56,820 nt of DNA, from positions 1 through 56,820 of the forward strand of contig JAKURY010000014.1 of the NCBI GenBank assembly GCA_022452145.1. Reading direction: 5' to 3'. The notes under the pieces were generated by a model. The model was not told where the DNA came from, ran no database searches, and saw nothing but the letters and a program-made list of their open reading frames with translations. Shown one piece after another: positions 43,309-52,584 of the stretch. Numbering within the stretch: position 1 is the stretch's first letter; each line of letters begins with the position of its first letter. The position numbers were made by a program, and so were the translations under genes. The DNA is from Acidimicrobiales bacterium. Its GTDB lineage: Bacteria > Actinomycetota > Acidimicrobiia > Acidimicrobiales > MedAcidi-G1.

Positions 43309-43407
43309 CCAGCGTGCCCGCCCGCTGGCCGCTATCCGTCGGCGGAGCCCGGCGGCAACGCAACGGGCCGCCACCAGGGTCTCGGCGGCAACGCAGCGGG
43401 CCATCAC

Positions 43408-43413
43408 TAAGGT
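43408..43413 (+). promoter_or_regulatory. -10 element of leaderless promoter for the YyaL-like gene
   Basis: TAAGGT-CCGGGCG-ATG, seven-base spacing, no Shine-Dalgarno sequence. Confidence 0.45.
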
Positions 43414-43420
43414 CCGGGCG

Positions 43421-45391
43421 ATGAACCTCCTCGGCGACGAGACCAGCCCCTACCTGCGACAGCACGCCGACAACCCCGTCCACTGGTACCCGTGGGGACC
43501 GCTTGCAATGGCCGCCGCTGTCGAACGGGACGTGCCCATCCTGCTGTCCGTCGGCTACTCGGCGTGCCACTGGTGCCACGTCATGGCCCACGAGTCGTTC
43601 GAGGACCCGGTCATCGCCGCGACCATGAACGAGGGCTTCGTGAACGTGAAGGTGGACCGGGAGGAGCGTCCCGACGTCGACTCGATCTACATGGATGCCG
43701 TCACCTCCCTGACCGGTCGGGGCGGCTGGCCCATGACAGTGTTCTGCCATCCAGACGGACGACCCTTCCACGGCGGCACCTACTGGCCGGACCGTCCCAG
43801 GGGCGGGATGCCCTCCTTCCCGCAGGTTCTGGCCGCGGTCAGCGAAGCCTGGCAGAACCGTCGTGACGACCTGGACGGCATGGGCGACCGGCTCACCGCC
43901 ACGATGGGCCGCCACGCCGAGGTGGAGCCCTCCGACGCGCCCCCGGGTCCCCGGACCCTCGCCGGCGCCGCCGTCCACATGGTCCAGGTCCACGACCTTG
44001 AGTGGGGTGGATTCGGTGGAGCCCCCAAGTTCCCACAGGCCATGAACCTCGAGGCGCTGCTGCGCCACATCGCCACCACCGGGGACATACCGGCGAATCT
44101 CATTCTCACACGGACACTGGATGCCATGGCCTCAGGCGGGATCTACGACCACCTTGGTGGCGGGTTCTCCCGCTACTCGGTGGACCGCTACTGGCTGGTC
44201 CCCCACTTCGAGAAGATGCTCTACGACAACGCCCTCCTGGCCCGCGCCTACCTGCACGGCTGGCAGGTCCTCGGACACGACCATTGGCGGCAGGTGGCAT
44301 CCGAGACCATCGAATACGTGCTGCGAGACCTCCGCCACCCCGACGGCGGGTTCCTCTCGGCGGAGGACGCCGATTCCGAGGGAGTCGAAGGAAAGTTCTA
44401 CGTCTGGTCTGAGGCAGAGGTCCGTGAGGTGTGCGGGGTCGATGCCGACGCTGCCGTCTCCTGGTACGGGATGTCCGAGAACGGCAACTTCGAAGGCGCC
44501 AACATCCTGCACAGGCCGGTCCGCGGCGACCTGTCGAGGCCCGACGACGTGGAGCGGGCCCGACAGGCCCTCTTCGCCCGACGGGAGGCCAGGGTCCGTC
44601 CGGGCCTTGACGACAAGGTCCTGACCGAGTGGAACGGCCTGATGCTGGCCACCCTGGCCGATGCCGCCATGGCGATGGGCCGCGAAGACTGGATGGAGGC
44701 CGCCCGGACCAACGGCGACTTTCTGTGCAGGACGCTGCAACGCGCCGACGGCCGATGGCTGCGCTCCTGGCAGGCCGACGGAGGCGCCAGGGCGCTCGGC
44801 TACGCAGCCGACCATGCGGCGATGGTGGACGGCCTGACCCGGCTGGGCGAGGCCACCGGCGAGGCCCGCTGGACCGAGGCGGCCATCTGCAGCGCCGACG
44901 TCCTGCTGGAGCGCTTCAGCGACGATGCCAACGGCGGCTTCCACATGACCGGCAGCGACGCAGAGGCCCTGGTCAGGCGTCCCAAGGACCTGATGGACAA
45001 CGCCCAGCCGTCGGCCAACAGCCTTGCCGCCGTCGGCCTGCTCCGCCTCGGAGCCCTGGTCGGCGACAGCCGCTATACGGAGGCCGCTGAGGGCGTGCTG
45101 CGGCTCCTCGGCGACCGAGTGGCCGAGCACCCCACGGCGTTCGGCCACCTGCTGGGTGCCGTCGACCTGTTCCACTCGGGAATCACCGAGGTGGTGGTCA
45201 CCGGCGACCGACCGGATCTGGTGGCCGCGGCCGGCGGGACATGGCGACCGAACGTGGTCCTGTCATGGGGTGAGCGCATCCCGGGCCCGCTCTGGGAGGG
45301 CCGTGACGGGGACCGCGCATGGGTCTGCCGGGACTTCGCATGCCGGGCCCCGGTGGACACCCCCGACGGCCTCCGGGCCGAACTGGGCTGA
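43421..45391 (+). CDS. YyaL/SPATA20-like thioredoxin-fold protein (DUF255)
   Basis: This 656-aa protein opens with a thioredoxin-like domain (residues 1-160: LRQHADNPVHWYPWGPLA, the CxxC SACHWCHVMAHESFEDP, GRGGWPMTVFCHPDGRPFHGGTYWP) followed by a long alpha/alpha-toroid region like glycosidases and epimerases (GGIYDHLGGGFSRYSVDRYWLVPHFEKMLYDNALL, EDADSEGVEGKFYVWS, DDKVLTEWNGLML, DNAQPSANSLAA). The family is widespread; its biochemical function is not settled. Length is normal. Divergent from menA. A TAAGGT hexamer seven bases before the ATG suggests a leaderless mRNA. Confidence 0.9.
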   Translation: MNLLGDETSPYLRQHADNPVHWYPWGPLAMAAAVERDVPILLSVGYSACHWCHVMAHESFEDPVIAATMNEGFVNVKVDREERPDVDSIYMDAVTSLTGRGGWPMTVFCHPDGRPFHGGTYWPDRPRGGMPSFPQVLAAVSEAWQNRRDDLDGMGDRLTATMGRHAEVEPSDAPPGPRTLAGAAVHMVQVHDLEWGGFGGAPKFPQAMNLEALLRHIATTGDIPANLILTRTLDAMASGGIYDHLGGGFSRYSVDRYWLVPHFEKMLYDNALLARAYLHGWQVLGHDHWRQVASETIEYVLRDLRHPDGGFLSAEDADSEGVEGKFYVWSEAEVREVCGVDADAAVSWYGMSENGNFEGANILHRPVRGDLSRPDDVERARQALFARREARVRPGLDDKVLTEWNGLMLATLADAAMAMGREDWMEAARTNGDFLCRTLQRADGRWLRSWQADGGARALGYAADHAAMVDGLTRLGEATGEARWTEAAICSADVLLERFSDDANGGFHMTGSDAEALVRRPKDLMDNAQPSANSLAAVGLLRLGALVGDSRYTEAAEGVLRLLGDRVAEHPTAFGHLLGAVDLFHSGITEVVVTGDRPDLVAAAGGTWRPNVVLSWGERIPGPLWEGRDGDRAWVCRDFACRAPVDTPDGLRAELG

Positions 45392-45472
45392 GGTCCTGAC
45401 CACCCGGCCGTCGTGGGCCACAGGCCTGCTATCAATGCCACCCGTAGCCAACGACAATCAGGAGGCCCACCA

Positions 45473-45766
45473 GTGCTCTTCCACATCACCCACCACCACG
45501 ACGAGACCACCTGTCCAGCGCACGACGAGGCTGTGGTTGCCGAGACCTTCGGTGCAGTGCTCGGCACGCTCAAAGAGAACGTGAACGAGGTGATCGGCGC
45601 CTGGGTGGATCCACCCGGACATGACTTCTTCTTCGTGGTCGATGCCGACGACGCGGGACAGATATTCACCGGCCTGTTCCCGATCGTCTCCGCCGGGACT
45701 GCGAAGGTCCAGCCGGTCGGCGACTATGTGGCAATGATGAAGGTGCGCGAGCAGATGAATGCATGA
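45473..45766 (+). CDS. Small uncharacterised protein, possible dimeric alpha/beta barrel
   Basis: This 97-aa acidic protein (MLFHITHHHDETTC...KVREQMNA) has a predicted beta-alpha-beta-beta-alpha-beta order, as in small ferredoxin-like or DUF3303-type proteins; the match is weak. An HHH run near the N-terminus and a central GHDFFFVVDADD strand stand out. AGGAGG lies seven bases before the GTG start. A TATCAA hexamer (45430-45435) could be its -10. The 80-bp gap before it holds nothing else. Confidence 0.65.
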   Translation: MLFHITHHHDETTCPAHDEAVVAETFGAVLGTLKENVNEVIGAWVDPPGHDFFFVVDADDAGQIFTGLFPIVSAGTAKVQPVGDYVAMMKVREQMNA

Positions 45767-45808
45767 CCGGCTTGGCCCTACCTACGTGGCAGGTCAGGGC
45801 TTCCAGAT

Positions 45809-47008
45809 TTAGGCAGCCGCCTTCTCCAAGATGTGGATGCCGCACGCCGAGCCGAGGCCGATCACGTGTGTCAGGCCGACCTTCGCGCCCTCGATCTGGC
45901 GGTCGCCGGCCTCGCCACGGAGGTGGGTGGTGACCTCGTAGACGTTGGCCACGCCGGTGGCGCCGATCGGGTGACCCTTGGAGATCAACCCGCCCGAGAC
46001 GTTCACAGGGGTCGGACCGTCGCGGAAGGGGCCACCCGAGTCGATGAACTCGCCGGCACCGCCACGCTCGCAGAGGCCTAGGTTGTCGTAGTGGATCAGC
46101 TCGGCGGTAGCGAAGCAGTCGTGCAACTCGACGAGGTCCAAGTCCTCCGGGCCAACGCCGGCCGCCTCGTAGGCCTGGGCGGCGGCGTTGCGGGTCAGGG
46201 TGTTCACGTCAGGCTGTACCTGGCCGCTCTCCACCCAGGGGTCACTAGTCAGCACCGAGGCCGAGATCTTCACGGCCCGCTTCTGCACATCGTCGGGCAT
46301 GGAGCGGAGGCGCTCCTCGGAGACCAACACGGCGGCGGCCGCACCGTCGCCGGTCGGACAGCACATCAGCAGGGTGTTGGGGTAGCTCTGCACCGGTGAG
46401 CCCATGATCTCCTCCATGGAGAACTCCTTGCGGTACTGGGCCAACGGGTTCAGCGTGGAGTGCTGGTGGTTCTTGTAGGCCACCCTGGCGAACTGCTCGA
46501 AGCCGACGCCGTCGTAGTCACACGCGTACTCCATGCCCGCCTGGGCAAAGACGCCGGGCATCGTCTCGGTCCCGAGGATGCCGTCGACGCCGGTCACCGC
46601 TCCGTAGCGGCCTGTGGGCTCGAAGACCTTCTCCTCGGCCTTGCTGCCACCACGCAGCAGGCCCATCTTGCCCATCTGCTCTACGCCGAAGGCCAGGCCC
46701 ATCTGCGCCTCCCCGGCCTTGATCGAGAGGTAGACGGTGCGCAGGGCCGTCGCCCCGGTGGCACACGCGTTGGTCACGTTGAACACCGGTATGCCGGTCT
46801 GGCCGATCTGCTTCTGCACCCGCTGGCCCATGCCCGACTGGGCCTGGAAGAGCGTGCCGGCGCCCATCACGTCCATGTCGTGGATGGTCACCCCGCCGTC
46901 CGCCAACGCGTCCATGCAAGCCCGCGAGGCCAGGTCGACCGCGTCCAGCTCCGGGTAGCGGCCGAACCGGGTCATGGACGTTCCGAGGATCCAGACTGCG
47001 TCGCTCAT
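45809..47008 (-). CDS. Thiolase-family protein (lipid-transfer/SCP-x type)
   Basis: This 399-aa thiolase-fold protein has the nucleophile Cys in VTNACATGATAL, the His of ELHDCFATAELIHYDNLGLC and GGLISKGHPIGATGVANVYE, with a C-terminal LGSACGIHIL in place of the second thiolase Cys motif CxG. It belongs to the acetyl-CoA acetyltransferase-like group encoded beside DUF35 proteins. Such pairs include Ltp2-type aldolases of steroid side-chain degradation and degradative thiolases; substrate here unknown. GAAGGAG lies nine bases before the ATG, 29 bp after the DUF35 gene. Confidence 0.88.
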   Translation of the reverse strand: MSDAVWILGTSMTRFGRYPELDAVDLASRACMDALADGGVTIHDMDVMGAGTLFQAQSGMGQRVQKQIGQTGIPVFNVTNACATGATALRTVYLSIKAGEAQMGLAFGVEQMGKMGLLRGGSKAEEKVFEPTGRYGAVTGVDGILGTETMPGVFAQAGMEYACDYDGVGFEQFARVAYKNHQHSTLNPLAQYRKEFSMEEIMGSPVQSYPNTLLMCCPTGDGAAAAVLVSEERLRSMPDDVQKRAVKISASVLTSDPWVESGQVQPDVNTLTRNAAAQAYEAAGVGPEDLDLVELHDCFATAELIHYDNLGLCERGGAGEFIDSGGPFRDGPTPVNVSGGLISKGHPIGATGVANVYEVTTHLRGEAGDRQIEGAKVGLTHVIGLGSACGIHILEKAAA

Positions 47009-47037
47009 TCCTAGTTCTCCTTCTATCGTCCGTAGGG

Positions 47038-47460
47038 TCAGGCAGCCGCGTAGCCGAAGGCCACGCAGTCGGTGCCGTTGTCGTCTGTGCCGCAGCTGAA
47101 GGTGGTGAACCGGAGGCGCATTCCCAGCTCCGCTGTCATCGGGTCCTCCAGCCCGACCACGTTGGCCCGCACCGAGGTGCCGTCATCGGTCTTCACGATG
47201 GCCGACACGTACGGCACCGGTATGCCGGGGGCCGCCCGGTAGACGATGCTGAAGGAGCGCAGGGTGGCGTCGTCCGCGACGCGCACGGGCCTGAACTCAT
47301 CCTTCCCACACTTCGCGCAGGCATTGCGCCGGTCGAAGTAGCGGGCCTGACAGCCGGTGCACTCACTGGCCTCCAGGTGCGGGTCGTCCCCGAGGCGCAG
47401 GTAGTCGACGATCGGCAGCAGGGCCGGAATCTCGGCGCTCTCAGACGATTCCTCAGTCAT
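47038..47460 (-). CDS. DUF35 (OB-fold, zinc-ribbon) acyl-CoA-binding protein
   Basis: The 140-aa protein has a rubredoxin-like zinc ribbon (CTGCQARYFDRRNACAKCG, residues about 34-52) and an OB fold (VRVADDATLRSFSIVYRAAPGIPVPYVSAIV...). DUF35 partners bind CoA substrates and form complexes with thiolase-like proteins. Directly upstream of the thiolase gene, so an obligate pair is likely. GGAGGAG precedes the ATG by about six bases. Mycobacteria carry a similar pair (Rv1627c-Rv1628c) next to polA; here it lies 26 kb from polA. Confidence 0.9.
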   Translation of the reverse strand: MTEESSESAEIPALLPIVDYLRLGDDPHLEASECTGCQARYFDRRNACAKCGKDEFRPVRVADDATLRSFSIVYRAAPGIPVPYVSAIVKTDDGTSVRANVVGLEDPMTAELGMRLRFTTFSCGTDDNGTDCVAFGYAAA

Positions 47461-47504
47461 GCGGTCTCCTCCGGACGTGGCGCACGGTCACGCCAACGGG
47501 CCGG

Positions 47505-47561
47505 ACACTACCGACCCTCCCATCGACCCTCCCATTCGGGCCCATGTCGGAGGATCCTCCG
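47505..47561 (-). promoter_or_regulatory. Promoter and operator candidates for the DUF35-thiolase pair
   Basis: On the minus strand TAGTGT (47505-47510) is a plausible -10 with a leader of about 40 bases. Just upstream lies a perfect 12-bp tandem repeat, CGACCCTCCCAT twice (47512-47535), and 12 bases farther a perfect palindrome CGGAGGATCCTCCG (47548-47561). The whole 47461-47600 gap is non-coding. Confidence 0.4.
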
Positions 47562-47600
47562 GCACCGCAACCCGGACACACGGAGAGACCAGCGACCGGA

Positions 47601-48218
47601 TCACCAGGAGCCGCGGTGCAGGACCTCGCCGAGCGGACGCCGGCCCCTGGCTGCCGACCGGCTGGAGCGGGCTGCGGATGGTTCCGGATGGCCGATCGCC
47701 ACCGTGCCGACGGCGCGGGCCTCGTCGGGAACGCCGAAGCGGCGACGTACCGCATCCTCGTGTTCGAAGAGCCCAAAGAAGCAGCAGGCCAGGCCCGTCT
47801 CGACGGCCAGGAGCTGGAGGGCCAGGGCCGCGAACGCCGCGTCGGTCAACCAGTACGGGACCGTCCATGCCTCCGAGCCGGCGCCGAGGCCGGTCGGCGC
47901 CTTGTCCGGTTCCCCGTAGCGGGATACGTAGAGACCTGGCAGGCCGAACGGCACGACGAGTGCTGGGACATTCAGGAGCCCCGGCCAGGGAAACCCCCCA
48001 CGCCGATCGGCGGGAAGGGTGGTGTCCCAGTAGGCCCCCACGTCGACGCCCTCCAGGACCAGGAACTCGACGCCCTGGCAGTTGCCGGCGGTCGGGGTGC
48101 GTCGTGCCAGGTCGACGAGGTCGTCAAGCAGGCCGGCGGCCAGGGGTTCGGGAGTGAACGACCGGCAGGACCTGCGGTAGCCCAGGGCGTCGGAGACGGT
48201 CACCGGAGGCGGCGCCAC
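47601..48218 (-). CDS. Nitroreductase-family flavoprotein
   Basis: This 205-aa FMN protein has YRRSCRSFTPEPL (the RRSxRxF FMN loop), LARRTPTAGNCQGVEFLVL, WPGLLNVPALVVPFGLP and LALQLLAVETGLACCFFGLFEHEDAVRRRFGVPDEARAVGTVAIGHP, which closes the FMN site. Many such proteins use NAD(P)H or F420 to reduce nitro or quinone compounds; the substrate cannot be told. Start: GTG at 48218, 7 bp after the upstream stop; a GTG five codons on (MTVSDAL) is equally possible. It follows the unknown gene at 48226 closely. Confidence 0.82.
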   Translation of the reverse strand: MAPPPVTVSDALGYRRSCRSFTPEPLAAGLLDDLVDLARRTPTAGNCQGVEFLVLEGVDVGAYWDTTLPADRRGGFPWPGLLNVPALVVPFGLPGLYVSRYGEPDKAPTGLGAGSEAWTVPYWLTDAAFAALALQLLAVETGLACCFFGLFEHEDAVRRRFGVPDEARAVGTVAIGHPEPSAARSSRSAARGRRPLGEVLHRGSW

Positions 48219-48225
48219 CGCCGGA

Positions 48226-48894
48226 TCAGAGGTGCTTCTCGAGGTCCTCGGCGAGCGCCCAGCCGAAGGCCACCAGCACGTCGCCGTTCGCCACGTCCAG
48301 CGCATCGAAGTAGGCGGCCACGTCCGCTTCGATCTTCTCCGGCTTGAGGCTGGAGTGGTCGAACAGGCAGGCCTGGGTGCCCTTGCCCGGTGAGACGAAG
48401 CGGCGTTCGTCGTAGGCCAGGGTGGATAGGCCAAAACGCTTCACGAACCGTCGACCCCACGCCCTCTCCTCGCCGGAGGCCTTGTGGCCGGGACGGGGGA
48501 CGATGTCGGAGAGGGCCCTGTAGGCCTCGAACCCCGAGGGTTCGTTGAACCGGGAGCCGATGATCACGTCCTCGTCCGGGAAGGCGAGCACGGCCCGACG
48601 CAACTGCTCGGCGACCAGCGCCCGGAGCACCGTGTCACGCCTGGAGGTCCTGTGAACCGAGGCCAGGCCCACGATGACGCTCGGCGTCCCGCCGATGCGC
48701 TCCAGGGTGCAGAAGGCGAAGCCCTTCAGGCGGCCACCCTCGCGGACGGTGGTGATGAGCACCCACTCCTCGGTCTGCTTGGAGATCAGCCCGATGCCGA
48801 ATGGGTTCGGCCCCATGGCGCAGAGATCCGCCATCTCCTCGATCTCGGCGTCGCCGAGCATCGTGCAGTCCTTGGTCTCGACCTCGATAGCCAT
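48226..48894 (-). CDS. Unknown protein, possible GNAT-like fold
   Basis: This 222-aa protein has no domain I can name. Its middle (GGRLKGFAFCTLERIGGTPSVIVG, then RRAVLAFPDEDVIIGSRFNEPSGFEAYRAL) recalls an acetyltransferase strand-helix order, but the acetyl-CoA loop is unclear. The end is acidic with an amphipathic helix (ADVAAYFDALDVANGDVLVAFGWALAEDLEKHL). No signal peptide or membrane segment. ATG for MAIEVETKD; a -35/-10 pair TTGGGA (48958-48963)/CAGGAT (48935-48940), 17 apart, precedes it. The gap to dnaE is 128 bp. Confidence 0.7.
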   Translation of the reverse strand: MAIEVETKDCTMLGDAEIEEMADLCAMGPNPFGIGLISKQTEEWVLITTVREGGRLKGFAFCTLERIGGTPSVIVGLASVHRTSRRDTVLRALVAEQLRRAVLAFPDEDVIIGSRFNEPSGFEAYRALSDIVPRPGHKASGEERAWGRRFVKRFGLSTLAYDERRFVSPGKGTQACLFDHSSLKPEKIEADVAAYFDALDVANGDVLVAFGWALAEDLEKHL

Positions 48895-49022
48895 CGGCCC
48901 AGATGCCTCCGAATCCGCCTGTGGTACCCACTCCATCCTGCCGGTCGATGGCCTTGTTCCCAACCCGGCAGCTCACCGGGGGCCGCAGGGGGCCGATCGG
49001 GGGGGGCCGGTCATCCGAAAAC

Positions 49023-52000
49023 TCAACCGACCAGAACCGAGTCCGCTCCCAGCAGCACCCTGATCTCGCCCACCAGTCCACTGGCCGGATCCACCGAGAA
49101 GTCGTCCGGGAGGCGCAGCACCTGGCTGTCGCCCAGGTGGAGGTAGACCTCGGAGTCGCCGGGATGGGCCACCAGCAGCACCTTGAGCTCCTCGATGGTC
49201 TCCTCACGGATGCTCTCCACCGGCAGCCGCACGCGTACCGGCCTGGCCTGCTCCAGCTGAGAGACCTCCAGGACCTCGACCTCGTGGCAGATCAGCTTGG
49301 GAAGGTCGTCCCGTCGATCGACCCGCCCCTTGACCAGCACGATCCTGTCGTCCTCCAGCTTGTGGCCGTGTTCGGCCATCGTCTTCGGGAAGACCATGAC
49401 CTCCATCGCTCCACCCAGGTCCTCCAGGTCGAAGACGGCCATCAGGTCCCCGCGTCTGGTCCACTTCTTGGAGAGGTTCGTGACCACCCCGCCGACCACC
49501 CTGATCAACCCGTCATCGACCTCGGCCAGGTCGTCGATGCTGGATTCGGATCGGCGTCGCAGCGCCCCCTCGTAGCCGCGCAGCGGGTGGTCTGACACGT
49601 AGAGGCCGAGCATCTCCTTCTCGAATGCCAGCCGTGTGTTCTTGTCGAACTCCACGTCGGCCACCACCGCACGCTCGTCGAAGTCCGGGCCTTCGGTGCT
49701 CTCGCCGAACAGCGACATGACCCCCATGTCGTGTTCCTTACGGCGGGCCACCGTGTGGTCGATTATCTGCTCGTGGGCATGGAGGAGCCCCTGGCGAGGG
49801 TGGCCCAGGGCGTCGAATGCCCCAGCCTTGATCAGCGACTCGACCGTCCGCTTGTTGAGCACCATGGTGTCGCAGCGCTCCGCGAAGTCGTAGAAGTCAG
49901 CGAAGGGTCCGTTGGCGGCCCGCTCGACCTCGATCAACTCCACCATCCCCTCACCCACGTTGCGCACTGCGGAGAGCCCGAAGACGATCCGACCCGGCGA
50001 CTCCCCCGGCCTGGCGTCCGGCGCGGGCACCGGCTCGAAGTCCGAACGTGCCACGTTGATGTCCGGTACGTCCACGACGATGCCCAGCACCCGGCACTCG
50101 TTCAGGTACACGGCGGCCTTGTCCAGGTTCGACTTGACGCTTGTCAGCAGGGCCGCCAGGTACTCCACCGGATAGTGGGCCTTGAGATAGGCGATCTGGT
50201 AGGCGATCAGGCCGTAGCCGTACGAATGGCTCTTGTTGAAGGCGTAGTCGGCGAACTGCTCGATGACGTCGAACAGTTCCTCGCCCAGGGCCGTGCCGTA
50301 GCCGGTGGCGTCGCAGCCACCCACGAAGGACGCACGCTCCTTCTGCATGAGCTCCCGTATCTTCTTGCCACAGGCCTTCCGGAGGTTGTCAGCCTCTGCC
50401 AGCGAGTAGCCAGCGAACTTCTGGGCGACCCGCATCACCGATTCCTGATAGATCATGAGGCCGTAGGTGTCGGCCAGGAGTTCCTCGGCATCCGGGTGGA
50501 AGTAGTTCACCGCCTGCCGGCCGTTCTTTCGATCGGCATAGTCGTTGTGCATGTTGGCCGCCATCGGCCCGGGCCGGTAGAGGGCCACCAGGGCGGCCAC
50601 GTCCTCGAAGCTCGTCGGGGACAGCGAACGCATCAGGGCACGCATCGGGCCGGACTCCAGCTGGAACACCCCTATGGAGTCGCCCCGGGCCAGCATCTCG
50701 AAGGTCGGCCCGTCGTCCAGGTCCACGTCGTCGATGTCGACGACCTCTCCGCGGATCCGATCCACGTGGGCAAGGGTGTCGGTGATCACATCCAGGTTCC
50801 GGAGGCCCAGGAAGTCCATCTTGAGTAGGCCCAGGTCCTCGACACCGTGCATCTCGTACTGCGTGACGACCGGGGCGTCGTCGGGATCCTGGCCCGACTC
50901 CGGCTTGCGCTGGATGGGGAGGTACTCGGTGAGTGCCTCCCGCGTAATGACCACGGCCGCCGCGTGGATCCCATCCTGGCGACGAAGCCCCTCCAGGCCC
51001 TTGGCGACGTCGACCACCGATCGCACGTCGTCGTCGCCCCTGTACATCTCGCGCAGGTCAGCGGCCATCTTGTATCCGTCGGCGTGCTTCTCGGTCTCGG
51101 TGAGACATGCGGCCAGCGGGGTGTCCCGGCCCAGGATCAGAGGCGGCATGGCCTTGGCGATGCGGTCTCCCATCAGGTACGGGTAGCCCAGCACCCGGGC
51201 GGCGTCGCGCACGGCGGCCCGGGCCTTGATCTGGGAGAAGGTAACTATCTGGGCGACATGGTCCCGTCCGTACTTCTCTGCGGCGTAGCGGATCATCTCG
51301 TCCCGGAACCGGGAGTCGAAGTCCATGTCGATGTCCGGCATCGAGATCCGGCTGGGATTCAGGAAGCGCTCGAAGAGCAGGTCGTACCGGATCGGATCCA
51401 GGTCGGTGATCCGGAGGCTGTACGCCACGGCACAGCCAGCTGCGCTACCCCGCCCGGGGCCGACCCGGATGTCCTGCTCGCGGGCGTGGCGGATGAGGTC
51501 CCAGGTGATGAGGAAGTACGACGAGAACCCCATGTCCCTGATGGTCCGCAGTTCGTAGGCCAGGCGCTCCACCACCGTGTCCTCGAGCTCGGCGCCCCAC
51601 CTGCGTCGTGCCCCCTCGAAGGTCAGGTGCTCGAGGTAGGCGTCCGCGTCCTCGAATCCCTCCGGGATCGGAAAGTCCGGAAGCCGGGGATTGCCGAACT
51701 GGATCTCCACGTTGCACCGTTCAGCGATCCACAACGTGTTGTCGCACGCATCGGGGAGGTCCCGGAAGAGTTCCCGCATCTCGTGCGAGGTCTTGAGGTA
51801 GTGCTCCTCGCCGGAGAACCGGAACCGGTTCGGGTCGCTCATGAGCGAGCCGGTCTGGACGCACAGCAGGGCGTCGTGGGCCCGGGCGTCCTCCCTGCGG
51901 ATGTAGTGGCTGTCGTTGGTTGCCAGCAGGGGTGCCCTGAGCTCCCGTGCGATCTGCTCCAGCTGCGGGTTGGTCCGGTGCTGTTCGGGCATCCCGTGAT

Positions 52001-52571
52001 CCTGGAGCTCGACGAAGAGGTTTTCCCTTCCGAAGATCTCCTGCAGGCGGGCCGCCTTGGTCAGGGCGTCGTCGTAGTCGTCACGCATCAGGGCCTGGAG
52101 CACATGGCCGCCGAGACATCCCGTGGTGGCGATGAGTCCCTCGCTGTGCTCGGACAGCACCTCCCAGTCGACCCGTGGCTTGTAGTAGTAGCCCTCCAGG
52201 AACGCCCGGCTGGCCACCTGGATGAGGTTGCGGTAGCCCACGTCGTTCTCGGCGAGGAGGGTCAGGTGGTACATGAGCTTGCGGCCACCGTCGGTCTGGC
52301 CGCCGGAGTCGTCCACCCGGCCCCGGCGCGACGGCCGTTCAAAGCGGGTGTCATGGGCCATGTAGGCCTCCGTACCCAGGATCGGCTTCATCCCGCGGTC
52401 CCGGCAGGCCCTGTAGAAGTCCAGGACCCCGTACATGTTTCCGTGGTCGGTGATCCCCAGCGCCGTCTGACCGTCGGCCGCTGCAGCGTCCACCAGCTCG
52501 TCGACCCGTGCCGCTCCGTCCAGCATGGAGAACTCGGTGTGGACGTGGAGGTGGGTGAACCCGCTGCTCAT
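49023..52571 (-). CDS. dnaE: DNA polymerase III alpha subunit
   Basis: DnaE is the replicative polymerase. The 1182-aa protein has a PHP domain with an intact metal motif set (HLHVHTEFSMLDG, GITDHGNMYG, GTEAYM), the polymerase core with PGRGSAAG and the catalytic MPDIDMDFD, a helix-hairpin-helix region and a C-terminal OB fold (GGVVTNLSKKWTRRGDLMAVFDLEDLGG). The intact PHP motifs suggest a possible PHP proofreading activity, as in mycobacterial DnaE1. ATG for MSSGFTHLHVH, 13 bp after bpa; no clear ribosome-binding site. Confidence 0.97.
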   Translation of the reverse strand: MSSGFTHLHVHTEFSMLDGAARVDELVDAAAADGQTALGITDHGNMYGVLDFYRACRDRGMKPILGTEAYMAHDTRFERPSRRGRVDDSGGQTDGGRKLMYHLTLLAENDVGYRNLIQVASRAFLEGYYYKPRVDWEVLSEHSEGLIATTGCLGGHVLQALMRDDYDDALTKAARLQEIFGRENLFVELQDHGMPEQHRTNPQLEQIARELRAPLLATNDSHYIRREDARAHDALLCVQTGSLMSDPNRFRFSGEEHYLKTSHEMRELFRDLPDACDNTLWIAERCNVEIQFGNPRLPDFPIPEGFEDADAYLEHLTFEGARRRWGAELEDTVVERLAYELRTIRDMGFSSYFLITWDLIRHAREQDIRVGPGRGSAAGCAVAYSLRITDLDPIRYDLLFERFLNPSRISMPDIDMDFDSRFRDEMIRYAAEKYGRDHVAQIVTFSQIKARAAVRDAARVLGYPYLMGDRIAKAMPPLILGRDTPLAACLTETEKHADGYKMAADLREMYRGDDDVRSVVDVAKGLEGLRRQDGIHAAAVVITREALTEYLPIQRKPESGQDPDDAPVVTQYEMHGVEDLGLLKMDFLGLRNLDVITDTLAHVDRIRGEVVDIDDVDLDDGPTFEMLARGDSIGVFQLESGPMRALMRSLSPTSFEDVAALVALYRPGPMAANMHNDYADRKNGRQAVNYFHPDAEELLADTYGLMIYQESVMRVAQKFAGYSLAEADNLRKACGKKIRELMQKERASFVGGCDATGYGTALGEELFDVIEQFADYAFNKSHSYGYGLIAYQIAYLKAHYPVEYLAALLTSVKSNLDKAAVYLNECRVLGIVVDVPDINVARSDFEPVPAPDARPGESPGRIVFGLSAVRNVGEGMVELIEVERAANGPFADFYDFAERCDTMVLNKRTVESLIKAGAFDALGHPRQGLLHAHEQIIDHTVARRKEHDMGVMSLFGESTEGPDFDERAVVADVEFDKNTRLAFEKEMLGLYVSDHPLRGYEGALRRRSESSIDDLAEVDDGLIRVVGGVVTNLSKKWTRRGDLMAVFDLEDLGGAMEVMVFPKTMAEHGHKLEDDRIVLVKGRVDRRDDLPKLICHEVEVLEVSQLEQARPVRVRLPVESIREETIEELKVLLVAHPGDSEVYLHLGDSQVLRLPDDFSVDPASGLVGEIRVLLGADSVLVG

Positions 52572-52584
52572 CTGAACGCTCAGG

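Noticed and set aside
48995-49015. G-run that could form a quadruplex between dnaE and the unknown gene
   Set aside because: A single eight-base G run with irregular neighbours in a 70% GC background is not strong evidence.
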